In this document: in pieces, positions 12,057 through 21,462 of the stretch
Layout of the letters: each line of letters begins with the position of its first letter
How positions within the stretch are numbered: the stretch's first letter is position 1
Notes under the pieces: model-generated
What the model was told of the DNA's origin: nothing
Seen by the model: only the letters and a program-made list of their open reading frames with translations
The model's database searches: none
Program-made: the position numbers and the translations under genes
Assembly (NCBI RefSeq): GCF_022605165.1
Contig: NC_063081.1
Span: 62,001-126,000 of the forward strand
Source: Purpureocillium takamizusanense
Lineage: Eukaryota > Ascomycota > Sordariomycetes > Hypocreales > Ophiocordycipitaceae
Reading direction: 5' to 3'
DNA: 64,000 nt

Positions 12057-12565
12057 GGTCTTGCAATGCGGATGGGAGAGAAACGCCTTGAGAATGGCGA
12101 GACTCCATTTATTAAGGTGTTGAAACAGTCGGTTGCAGGCACGCACAGGGAAGTGACGTCAGGCGATTTTGCCCGTGAAGCTCGGGCAGCAGGTGATCAA
12201 TTGCGCTACGTACGTACTACTGTAGTTAGTTCCCCAGCACTCAGGTGCACCAAGAGCCAGACTAGCGGGGAACAGTGAACCCTGCATCGTCAGCTTACAC
12301 TCCAGAGTCCAGACATTTCTCAGACAAGGGCTCTCCTGCGACGTCTGCCGTGATCGAATGCAGACGGATAGATTCGAGCACGATAAAAAGATCTATTTGT
12401 CTTGGGTTGCCAAGGAGGGCAGATGCGCTGCATTAAACGGATCTCGGGCAACAAGGCAAGGCAGTAGTACTATACATGATCGTCCCACGCTCAAATAGGT
12501 ATCCAAATTCACCATGGGCCGCCGACCGCCGCCGGCAGACAATGGAAGCCACAAAACTACATGTA
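12057..12565. other. intergenic gap
   Basis: Spacer of about 510 bp upstream of the glutaredoxin and downstream of the LITAF-like gene, both on the minus strand. A CGTACGTAC-type repeat lies near 12210. No gene seen. Confidence 0.4.
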
Positions 12566-13039
12566 CTAGGCCAAAACCTCGAGGTCATCGTTATACTTTT
12601 GCATCGCCAGCTCCGTATGGCAGTTGCCGCACAGCCAGCGCGTCTTCTCCCACCAGTGCTTGCGGCCCGGAAGAGGCCACCAAAACACATTCATAAACTT
12701 TTGCTTGCCCTCGCTGCGGCACTGGATCTGCGTCTGTGCCGTCTGTCCGCACTTAGGGCAGTCGATCCACTGTGGCTCCGGGCGCAGCTGTCGAAGTGGG
12801 ACGACGACTTGGCGCTTTTTTTGTGTGTCGCCGCGGCCGCCTGTAGAAGGCATGATGATGTTGCTTCCTGTCGAGCTTGTTGTTGACGATTCTTGGCTCG
12901 GCATCGATGGCCTGGAAGGGTCTCAGTCAGTGCGTGCGCGCCAAGAAGGAATGGCGGACGGATAGTAGTTATGGCCTACGCACTTGGAAGAGGGCCGAAG
13001 ATTCGACGTCGCGTACTGTTGTTCCTGGCTCGCGTCCAT
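12566..13039 (-). CDS. LITAF-like zinc-ribbon protein
   Basis: Two exons (13039-12984, 12911-12566) encode 133 residues. The N-terminal half is Ser/Thr/Gln-rich and disordered. The C-terminal half carries two CXXC knuckles, CPKC and CGNC, separated by an aromatic-rich stretch (MNVFWWPLPGRKHWW) and followed by HTELA. This arrangement resembles the LITAF domain, which binds zinc and inserts monotopically into endosomal or plasma membranes. The hydrophobic insert is less apolar than in canonical LITAF proteins, so a plain zinc ribbon is the alternative. Phase is restored across the intron (donor GTGCGT). A methionine 58 codons upstream in frame is a less likely start. Confidence 0.7.
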
Positions 13040-14009
13040 GACCGATATGCGGCGCAGGAGAGAACTCAGTTCTACACGAGGCTTATTGTTTCTTGGATGC
13101 ACGATTATTGGAGCTGTCGGATCGCGTGATCGGGTGAATGCGTCGTCTTCGGTCTCATCCAAGAGAGGGACACAAATCTGGCCATGCGTGCGCCGTTTTA
13201 TAGGCATCTTCATTCAAGTCTTGCCTTTCTTGCTGACGGCCTCATCAGTTCGCTCTCATCAACCGCGGCGATGATGCAGAATGATGACGTTCTCGTGGCT
13301 GAGCCCTGATGATCGTGGCTGCCCTGGCACTGGCTGGACCCTGCTGCCGAGCAGCGTTTCAGTGGGCGATGACAGGACGCGGGGCAGGGACGGGACCGCT
13401 GATCGTCCGCATTGGGTTGCACGCGCCGCTGGAGGAGGGGCGCCATGAGCTTTCTGAATCATCGTCGAGGGGCACCAGCGGCGCATCGGGCCCAAGATGG
13501 AGGTATGCGGTGTGGATGAAGTCAACCTTGCAGGGCTGACCCCTTTGACACGTATTACTACGCGGCAGAGCCAACTTTGGCGTCAATTGTAGGGTAACCT
13601 GAAAGCAACGATACCAAGGCTGAGAGGGCTGCCAACTTTCTGGCGCTGTTGGGCGGTTGGGGGGTGAGCTCCGCCTGAGGCCTTGGGGGGTTCTGCTTTG
13701 AGGCCAGAGTAATAAGACTGCCGATCAGCGGACCCCATTGTTGAAGGCACAAGCCCGACAAACAAATTCACTCCTTTTTTTTTTCGCGGTCCAAGAGCTT
13801 CACAGCTTGCAGTACCCGTCATCATGTGTGTTCTGACCTTCCGTTGCGCGGCGCATCTCGGCTTGGAAGCCCATCCCTCAGCGTGCGGGTTCGACGCGAC
13901 AGCTAATAAGTAAGCGGGAAGCGGCCACGCAGGCAGCCCGCCCAGCCGTAGCACGAACAGCAAAACGACAGCAATTTGCCCGCACCGTAGAGTTTGGGCC
14001 TACAAAATA
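13040..14009. other. intergenic gap upstream of transposon
   Basis: About 970 bp of ordinary GC composition with no recognisable gene. It ends in the TA dinucleotide (14008-14009) that flanks the transposon. Confidence 0.45.
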
Positions 14010-14053
14010 ACGTCGGGCCCCCAAATTCGGGCACACCCACTTTCGGGCACCCT
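14010..14053 (+). repeat. left terminal inverted repeat
   Basis: Begins ACGTCGGGCCCC and contains CACACCCACTTTCGGGCA. It is the reverse complement of 15073-15117 apart from two transitions and a short indel at the inner end. Confidence 0.9.
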
Positions 14054-15072
14054 ATAAGAATATATAAATAATTCCATTATTAATTAAATAAAATAGGTAA
14101 TACGCTACTTTCTTAATATATAATATTTTATTATATAGGATATATAGTAATTTTAGACTATATTTTATATCTTTAATTTTAAATTTATTATAGATTTTTA
14201 AAGTTATTTTTAGAATTTAAATAATAATATTAATAATAAATTAAGTAAGCTATTTATAAATTAATATATAATATAATTAAATTATAATAATATTTTATAT
14301 TTATATTTTAAAGTTTACTTTATAATATTTATTATATATAATTTATTATAGATTTTTTTATTATATATATAAAAATTACTATATATAGAAAATATAGAAA
14401 ATATAGCTTATAATAATAGATTTTTATTTTTATAATATATAGATTTAAATATATATATAAACCTTATTTTTTAATACTTTAATCTTTTATATTTAAGGTA
14501 TAAAATAAAAAAAGAATTTATTTTCTTAATTTTTCTTAAGAGAAAATTTAATATTAATATTATATTATATATAGCTTATTAAAATATAAAATAAATTTTT
14601 TTACTTAATATTAAAAGCTTAATTCTTATATATTTAAAGGGATTAACTTTATATCTATTTTCTATAATTAATAATAAATTTATAAATTTAGTTAAGGTTT
14701 CTTAGAGATATCTATAAGAATCCTTAACTAAATTTAATATATATTTTTTAAAATTCTTTATTATTTTTATATTATATATATAAGAAAAACTTATTTAAAT
14801 TCTTAAAGCTATATTAATAAATAAAGTAATATAAATAAAATAATATATAATATAATTTATTTAAATTTATTAAAAAAATAATCTTTTATATTTAAATACT
14901 TAAGATATTTTATAAAAAGAATTTCTATTTTATTAAATATAATATAATATTATATAATTATTATAAAATATAAGAGAACTATATTACTATAGCTATAAAA
15001 GTATTTTATATTTAGCTTAGTAATTATATTAAATATATTATTAATATTACTAGAGTATTGCTTTAAGTATAG

Positions 15073-15117
15073 AGGTGTGCCCGAAAGTGGGTGTGCCTGA
15101 ATTTAGGGGCCCGACGT
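15073..15117 (-). repeat. right terminal inverted repeat
   Basis: Reads, on the minus strand, ACGTCGGGCCCC then TAAATTCAGGCAC where the left copy has CAAATTCGGGCAC. Both differences are of the C-to-T / G-to-A type. Confidence 0.9.
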
Positions 15118-17225
15118 TAACTGATTACGCTGCCCCCGCAAGTGAGGGCCATTGCGCTTTTGCGATAGCATAGCACTTGAGGCTAGCGTGGGCAGCTGCC
15201 GCGGCTCGTGCGGCTGCGGTGCAAATGACAACTGTTGATCGCGAGCGCGACTGTGGCACAGAGTGATCACGGCGCTCACGTTGTGGCGAGAAGGCGTCAA
15301 AATGATGGGAGCTGTGTGCGTGATCGCGGCTCCATGACGGTACGAGCACCGTGATTCATCCAACCCCTTGAGCCTCACAGCTTCAGCTCGCGAGACAAGC
15401 CGGCCTTGTCGAATGCCGACCGACAGCCGCAGACCAACGACTAACTTAAGTTACTATGTCCTTCAAGTGTGCGCGACGGATATAATGGGCCGCAGTGGTA
15501 GTAACATCTAAGTACGAGGCAAAGTTTCGACAAATACGGCTGTTCGATATGAGATGTGCTATTTCGATTTGATTCGACACATCCGCGGCCCGAGGCATCG
15601 ACGGCACGGCCATCATCCGCAAAAACGATACGAAGTCGCGTTGCCACCTACCGAAATGGCCATAGCTTCACAATCCCCGCCAGGAACCGAACGATTGTAG
15701 CAGGCGCCGTCTGTCGAGACTTTGATCGATGCGGCCAGTCGGTGGTTTCTGGTTCTGGCATCGCTGATGAGCGAGCCCCTGAACGGCGAGCGACGCTAAT
15801 AATAACAAGACATCAGCGGTCCGTCCGTTGTCGACGACGGCTCCACGCCCCGACCCGTCGCCGACTCCGCTCCTGCACGGCTGATGAAGGGTGCCTGCGC
15901 CCTGAACGATGGCGAGCGGCATGAGACAATGGCGGATACGTACGTACCTAGTAATAACTACAATGACGGCATGCGCCCTGTCATTCATCAGGCGCACAGC
16001 GAGCATGGCCTGTTCCCGTCGTCTCTCACCTCACTCGCGGGTACAATAACATCTCCTTTGTGCCCACAACCCACACAGTCTACCTCTCATCACCGCGCAC
16101 GAGACTTCATCGTCGCCAGCATCTCCGCTCTTTCGCGCCACCCACACACACACAGGCACTCTCACTAGCTCGCAACGGGAACAATCGCGCATGCATAGCC
16201 AGGCACACCGAGCAGTGGCTTCTAGGTTCCTCGTAGTGTCGTCCAAATGCGCGCAAGCGATAGCGCCACGTATCGCGCCACCCCTGTAAGTTACCTGTAG
16301 CCTGGAGCAAGAACCGGCCGCGGCGGCCCCCCCTGTTCAAGACGCGGCGCCGGCCTTGCGAAAATCATCCTGCCAGCAATACGAACAGCAAGTGACAAAG
16401 CACATCCCGCCCATGTGGCCGCCCAAATAGGCAGTAGCCGTTCCACAACGTACTTCACAACCACTGGACGCCCTCCCTCCCATGTCGCTCGCTCGCATCT
16501 TTCCCGCCAACAAGCTCTCTCTCGGGGGGCGCACAGGAAGCTGACCCGAACTTTCGCTTGCGTTGGCTCGTTCCAGCCTGGCTTTTATCATGCAGGCTTG
16601 ACGCATGGAGCAAAGGGCCGGGCGCAGCTGAAAGTGTCACATCTGACGCGATTGGCGGACGCATTTCACGTTCGTTCTCGCCCTGCCCTCTTCGGGGGGA
16701 ACGAAAATTTCGAAGCCTACCCCCCAGCCCAGCCCAGCCCAGCCCAGCCCAGCCAGCATCGCCGACGCGCGGCGCGGGGGAGTCGGAGCTGGGGTTCCGG
16801 GTCCGATTGCGAACAAACTTGTCGAGTAATTGACGCACGTGTTGACCGCTTAGTCGTTTAACAAAGGAGCCATCTCATTGGGGAAGGAAAGGATTTGCCC
16901 TCCCATCTTATGTTTTTGGCATTGCGTACCGTGCTGTGCCTAGTCAGGGTCAGACTCCGACCCTGCCGAAATGGTGGACCCCATGTAGTTTTGTTTTGAT
17001 CGTGTTCATCAAGACTTTGGGTCCGCTATCCTCTCGGCGAGGTGATGACGCTAGGGCTTCCCGTCAACTGAGGAATACGAGAAGGCCGCCGGGCTGCCCC
17101 CCCCCCCCTAACACCAAGCGGCGCTAATAAAGCATTTCTATTTTCTGCTCGGTAAGAGGTTATTTTACTCGAATGCTCCGCGTTGTCGATTCTCTTTCCA
17201 TCACGTCGCAAAAAATGTCGCCAAC
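15118..17225. other. intergenic region with CAGCC pentamer tract
   Basis: About 2.1 kb with no gene I can support. A perfect pentanucleotide tract (CAGCC, about six copies) occupies roughly 16726-16754, about 470 bp upstream of the glycosyltransferase-like start codon. Poly-C (17097-17108) lies closer to the gene. Confidence 0.45.
16726..16754 (+). repeat. CAGCC pentanucleotide tract
   Basis: About six head-to-tail copies of CAGCC. A similar tract lies upstream of the Zn2Cys6 gene at 60.4 kb, in the same orientation relative to its gene. Confidence 0.8.
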
Positions 17226-18757
17226 ATGACCCGCGTCGCTTCTCTGACCGGGCTGGGGAGGGGAGCCAAGATCCTCGCCATATGCGTCGTCTTTACCTGC
17301 CTGGCTCTCTTCTTGCAATCCTTGCACTTGCCTTCAGAGCTGTACAACTTGCGGACTGCAACGAGTAACAGTAAAGTGGTGGCTCATCCGCTGCCCAAGA
17401 AGCCAGCCAACACCACTGTCAGCGCCCTCGTCTTCTACGGTCGCGAGGACAGAGTGTCGTCTCTGCGCTGCTACTTGGAGGTAGGATCACCCATTTTCTT
17501 GTGCATGGTTCTACAAGAGTATCACTTTACCAGGGTACGAGAGAACTAATCCGATGTTTAGCGCAACCTTGTCGAAAATGGAGGCTGGCTAGACGAAGTC
17601 TTGTGGGTGGTGAACACGGACAAAGCCGACGACCTCCATTACCTCGACGAGATTATTGAGAGCAACCCAACTGTCCATCGCAAGCTCGTCGTTCCGGGCG
17701 ACAAGTTATGGGTCTACTCGTACTACAAAGCATGGCAACGGCTTGACCGAGGAAAGTACTATGTCAAAATAGACGACGATATCGTATGTCTCCCAAACGC
17801 CACCACACCAAACGCGCCACGGCGGGAACCAGCCCGATTTATTAATGCCTCTTTCCTTTCTGATAACGCTAACGAGGACATCTTCTGAAGCTCTGGATGG
17901 CCGACGATGCGATCCCCCGGCTCGTCGCTCAAAAGATAGCGCGTCCGCAAGACCTCGTCGTATCGGCCAACATCATCAACAACCCTCCGCTCGGCTTCAT
18001 GCACTACCACATGGGCGCGTTGCATCCATACTTCCCCGACACCGAAGCCCCTGCGGAGGAGGCCGATGCCACCACGCCATGGAAGCCGTCGCAGCACCCT
18101 TACTGGGAAGGTCCCGCGGATTACACGTGGCCCCTCGACAAGAAGCCGCCACACAAGAACCATCGATGGCTCCGTGTCCAGGACGACAACATGATGGGCC
18201 AGACCCCCGCCGCCGAGCTCAAGTACGAAGTCTGGGGGCCGAGCTACGAAAGCTGGGCCATCGCCGCGCAGATGCACTACTCGCTGCTCGAGAACATCGA
18301 GAACGACAGAACCGATGCATACAAGTTTGGCACCTGGGATATGCACGGACACCGCATCCGCATCAACTTCATGTGCTTTTACGCCGACGATATTCTGAAC
18401 ACGGATGTTGAGAACTGGCCCAAAAATAGGGGTGACGAAGACATGGTTGTCATCGACCTCCCCAAACAGTTGAATCGCTGTATGTATACTCCTGCGTCCA
18501 TTGCATCTCTCTCTGGGAACACTTTCCTGGCTAACGCGGCTCATCAAGCTGTCACCATTGCGGGTGCAGCGTTGGGCGCTCACTTCCAATACTCGGATCA
18601 AGGTGACCTGGCCGATACAGACCTGTTGAGACGATACAGAGCGCTTGCAGATGAGCGCGCCTGTCAGTTTCAGCGTCGCAAGCAATCACCTACTACCACA
18701 TCCAAGTCTCGGCCAAAAGCGACGAATAGAAGTCGACGAGCTGTCGGTTCGCGATAG
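17226..18757 (+). CDS. type II membrane glycosyltransferase-like protein
   Basis: Four exons (17226-17480, 17562-17783, 17891-18479, 18549-18757) give 424 residues. A short basic N-terminus precedes one transmembrane anchor (ILAICVVFTCLALFLQSL), as in Golgi type II enzymes. The catalytic-looking region has GREDRVSSLRCYLE, VLWVVNTDKADD, and YVKIDDDI followed after splicing by LWMADDA; the DDD at residues 156-158 looks like a DXD metal/nucleotide-sugar motif. Downstream residues (HYHMGALHPYF, VQDDNMMGQTP, WAIAAQMHYSLL) recur in an uncharacterised ascomycete family. Donor sugar and acceptor are unknown. It lies 0.2 kb from the terpene cyclase on the other strand, so it might modify a metabolite, but co-function is only inference. 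Confidence 0.8.
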
Positions 18758-18987
18758 GGCAAGCTCGAACTCATAGTCACTTGTCGACGTCTCTACGAAT
18801 CTCCCCTGCGAAAGGGGCCCACATCCACGCCCTAATGGCACCAAAACAGTGCCCAAATCACTGCAATGTTGGCTAGCAGATGGCAGTGTTAATGATGTAG
18901 GTATTTCTCTGGCGTATTCTATCTCTAGCCCTAAGCTCACTTGACTGACCATGGCTCAAAACAGCTGCATGTACTACTACTACCTTG

Positions 18988-19989
18988 TCAATGCCGTTTG
19001 ACTTGCAAAGTCAAAATGTCGAGTTCGGACAGTTTGTAACGGCTAGACGTCAGATGATACCAAATATACCCCTGAACAAACCTCTCCATGTGTTCCGAGA
19101 GCCGACCATGGCCCACGCAAATGTCCCTCAGCTGCTGCACCACTCTGAGCGTCTCGTTGGTGATGCGGCGCAGCGACTGGATCAAGCTGATGTTGTAAAA
19201 CTTTGAGTAGCTGCGAATGAACCCGGCGGCGTCACCGGGACTTGCCTCCTCTTTGTAGAAGGAAAAGACATCGTTGACGTAGCCCAAGATGAGCATGATG
19301 CTTGGGATCGCCTTCGAGTACGTTTCCAAGCAAGTCGCCTCCGGGTAAACATCCTCGGGAAAGCAAAAGAAGGCAAACGGCTCCGCGACGCCAGTTTTGG
19401 CCCTGAAGTATACCAGGTAGTCCGAGGCTCCCTCTGGCAGAAACATGGGTTCAGTTTCTCGAGTCTCCACCACTGCTGACGAGAGAAATTCCAAGCTACC
19501 CTTCACAATCATGTCGCCACCAAAAGGCCCGAATATCTCACACTGGTCAGACAAGTGGTTCGTGAACCCCTGAAGCAACGTATGCCGCTGCATCTTGCCG
19601 CACATCAACGCAGCGGTATACGACTCCAGGTCGCTCGTGATTTCGGCCGTCAAGTCGTCAATGCTGATGACGTACGCAGCATACGTCGCAATGATCTCCT
19701 GCATGGCGGGTGAGAGATAGGAATACGTCTTCGAGCTGATCCTTGCGCCCGTCTCGATGCACTGTCTGACTACGGCGAGGGTGGCGGGAGACACGCCCTG
19801 GGACTCCATGCGGTTCCTGACCGCGCTCACCAAGTCCAGATCGGGACCTCCGTGAGGCGGGGTGAAGGAAATTTCGCGAAGGAAGCTGTTGATGACTTCT
19901 TCATACTGCTTGATCGTCCACTGATCGCCGCAGCTGGGCTTGACGTCGCGTCCCCCGGATGAGGGCGCTGTGGGATGAATGGCGGACAT
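18988..19989 (-). CDS. TRI5-like terpene cyclase (trichodiene synthase family)
   Basis: A single intronless exon from the ATG at 19989 encodes 333 residues. The NSE metal-binding motif is intact: N239-D-x-x-S243-x-x-x-E247 within GYVNDVFSFYKEE. The first Asp-rich motif is D111-D112 in YVISIDDLTAE, so the acidic residue that closes a DDxxD/E motif is shifted by one. The C-terminal GYIWYHLTSSRYKLSEL closely follows TRI5-family proteins. Family members cyclise farnesyl diphosphate with Mg2+ to sesquiterpenes in the cytosol; the product here is not predictable. A Met 22 codons further upstream is also in frame. The divergent P450 at 21.5-23.0 kb is the obvious partner. Confidence 0.88.
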   Translation of the reverse strand: MSAIHPTAPSSGGRDVKPSCGDQWTIKQYEEVINSFLREISFTPPHGGPDLDLVSAVRNRMESQGVSPATLAVVRQCIETGARISSKTYSYLSPAMQEIIATYAAYVISIDDLTAEITSDLESYTAALMCGKMQRHTLLQGFTNHLSDQCEIFGPFGGDMIVKGSLEFLSSAVVETRETEPMFLPEGASDYLVYFRAKTGVAEPFAFFCFPEDVYPEATCLETYSKAIPSIMLILGYVNDVFSFYKEEASPGDAAGFIRSYSKFYNISLIQSLRRITNETLRVVQQLRDICVGHGRLSEHMERFVQGYIWYHLTSSRYKLSELDILTLQVKRH

Positions 19990-20142
19990 GATGAAGTGAC
20001 CCGACAAGGGGATAAACAGGTAACTGATTGTACTTGTGGTGAAGAGACGATTCAAACTTTAGATTCCGTGAAGCGAGAGGTGCTGATAATCATTTGCGAG
20101 GGAATCTGTGCCGGTCTGCCCTCTTTAAGAGCCTGTCGCCTT

Positions 20143-20301
20143 TTCGTCTTCGAATACCTCCCCTTCGTCTTCGAACGCCGCCTCATCGTCTTCGAATCCC
20201 GCGTCTTCGTCTTCGAATGCCACCCCTTCGAATGCCGCCTCTTCGTCTTCGAATGCCGCCCCTCCGTCTTCGAATCCCGCCCCTTCATCTTCGAATCCCG
20301 C
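20143..20301. repeat. 21-bp tandem repeat with TTCGAA cores
   Basis: Eight units of the type CGTCTTCGAATnCCGCC are present. TTCGAA starts at 20149, 20170, 20191, 20212, 20227, 20248, 20269 and 20290, so the spacing is 21 bp except one 15-bp step. Cores are perfectly conserved while flanks vary. The array begins about 160 bp upstream of the terpene cyclase start codon. Confidence 0.92.
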
Positions 20302-20325
20302 TAAACTGGAGCGAGCGGCTTACAC

Positions 20326-20353
20326 GGTGTGACCTCAGGGGTGTGACCTCAGG
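20326..20353 (+). repeat. 14-bp perfect tandem duplication
   Basis: GGTGTGACCTCAGG occurs twice with no spacer (20326-20339, 20340-20353). It holds the palindrome CCTCAGG and lies just beyond the TTCGAA array in the same upstream region. Confidence 0.85.
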
Positions 20354-21462
20354 GGCCTTGGCCCGTCCACGCACTACGTACTGGCGTGGAACGTAGGATG
20401 ACGACGCGGAAAGTAAGCTCTGAGTGCTCTGAGTCGGGGATCCCCCCCCCCCCAATTGTGACGTTTCTACCGCCCGTGGAGCGTCATTGAGGCCCCGTTG
20501 TGAGGTAGCTCTGCACCGTAAGCGCAGTATTAGTACGACTGTCTCAGATCAAAAGATGGCGAAACGGCCCAGGCGGAGATCAAAAGATGGCAATGTTCAC
20601 ATGCGCATATCCTCATCGTCCACACACGGTCGCGGCCTCTCACAAACCATGCAAGCCAGCCAGCCACGCCCGCACCACCTGGCAGCTTCGCGGCCCTCTG
20701 GTGGCGTCAATTACTCAGATAGCCCGCTGACCGCGATTCTGGACCACTCGGCTCTGACTGTATGTGTGTGGCTCAAGGTTTTATGGGCGAGCGTGGGTGA
20801 ATGAAGAGTGCACGCGGATGTACCGATGCAGTATCCCTTCTTTGCCGGCGATTCCATCACCATCATCGATGTGCGCTACCCCACGTAAGTGTCACCTACT
20901 CTCGATCGAGAGATCGTGAGAGATTTGTTGGAAGCAAATCGGCGCCCGGATTTTGCGCCCCCTCGTCAACAAACCGGCGAAGCTGAGTCAGACTATCCAA
21001 GGTTCTGACACCAACGAAGAGCACATGTCGCGAGATGACGCAAGAGCACTCTGTCTACCATGGACCAACAAGCAAACGCAGCATGCAAGGCATGTGGCGT
21101 GAGTTCTGAGCAGTCCGCGTTAGTATAGTCGCAGTGGCGTGAGTTGCATTGATGCTACGCTTGTACTTGACGGTATAGTATAGGAGCGCTTAGAGCTACT
21201 TGTTATACTTTATTCCCGAGGCACTTGGTGACACCGATAGAAGCGCAGTGGAACATACTGCTGAGAATCGGTCAAGTATCCTATAGCTGAGCTATTGATG
21301 GCTGGCTCAAGTGCTGGTCTGACGGAGACCTGCCGAGTGCTTCCCATCCTGTGGAACATATATAGCATGTCGACATCGCCAGTCGGGTTGGGTGAAATGG
21401 CCAAGAGACTCTCTGCGTTGACGTCCACTCCACCGGGGTGTCCTTCCTTCCGTATTGCGATC

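Larger units (their letters stand above)
14010..15117. mobile_element. RIP-eroded TIR DNA transposon (Tc1/mariner-type insertion)
   Basis: An element of 1,108 bp is bounded by inverted repeats of about 45 bp and flanked on both sides by TA (14008-14009 and 15118-15119). A TA duplication is the target-site signature of the Tc1/mariner/pogo superfamily. The interior, roughly 14060-15070, is almost pure A+T and has no open frame. The two TIRs differ mainly by C-to-T and G-to-A transitions, as RIP would produce. The surroundings have ordinary GC content, so the composition boundary coincides exactly with the TIRs. Size and lack of coding frame fit a non-autonomous or internally deleted copy; the superfamily assignment rests only on the TA. 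Confidence 0.85.
19990..21462. promoter_or_regulatory. divergent upstream region, terpene cyclase/P450
   Basis: About 1.47 kb lies between the two start codons and carries no supported gene. Close to the terpene cyclase are a 21-bp tandem array with eight TTCGAA palindromes and a perfect 14-bp tandem duplication (20326-20353). An open frame reads through the array on the plus strand, but only as a by-product of the repeat length being a multiple of three. Confidence 0.6.

Noticed and set aside
14060..15070. AT-rich tract as mitochondrial DNA insertion or centromere fragment
   Set aside because: The tract is bounded precisely by inverted repeats with TA duplications and lacks any mitochondrial gene, so an eroded transposon explains it better.
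19975..20304. Plus-strand frame reading the 21-bp repeat as a seven-residue protein repeat
   Set aside because: The frame is open only because 21 is a multiple of three. It has no plausible start context or domain and sits in the terpene cyclase upstream region.
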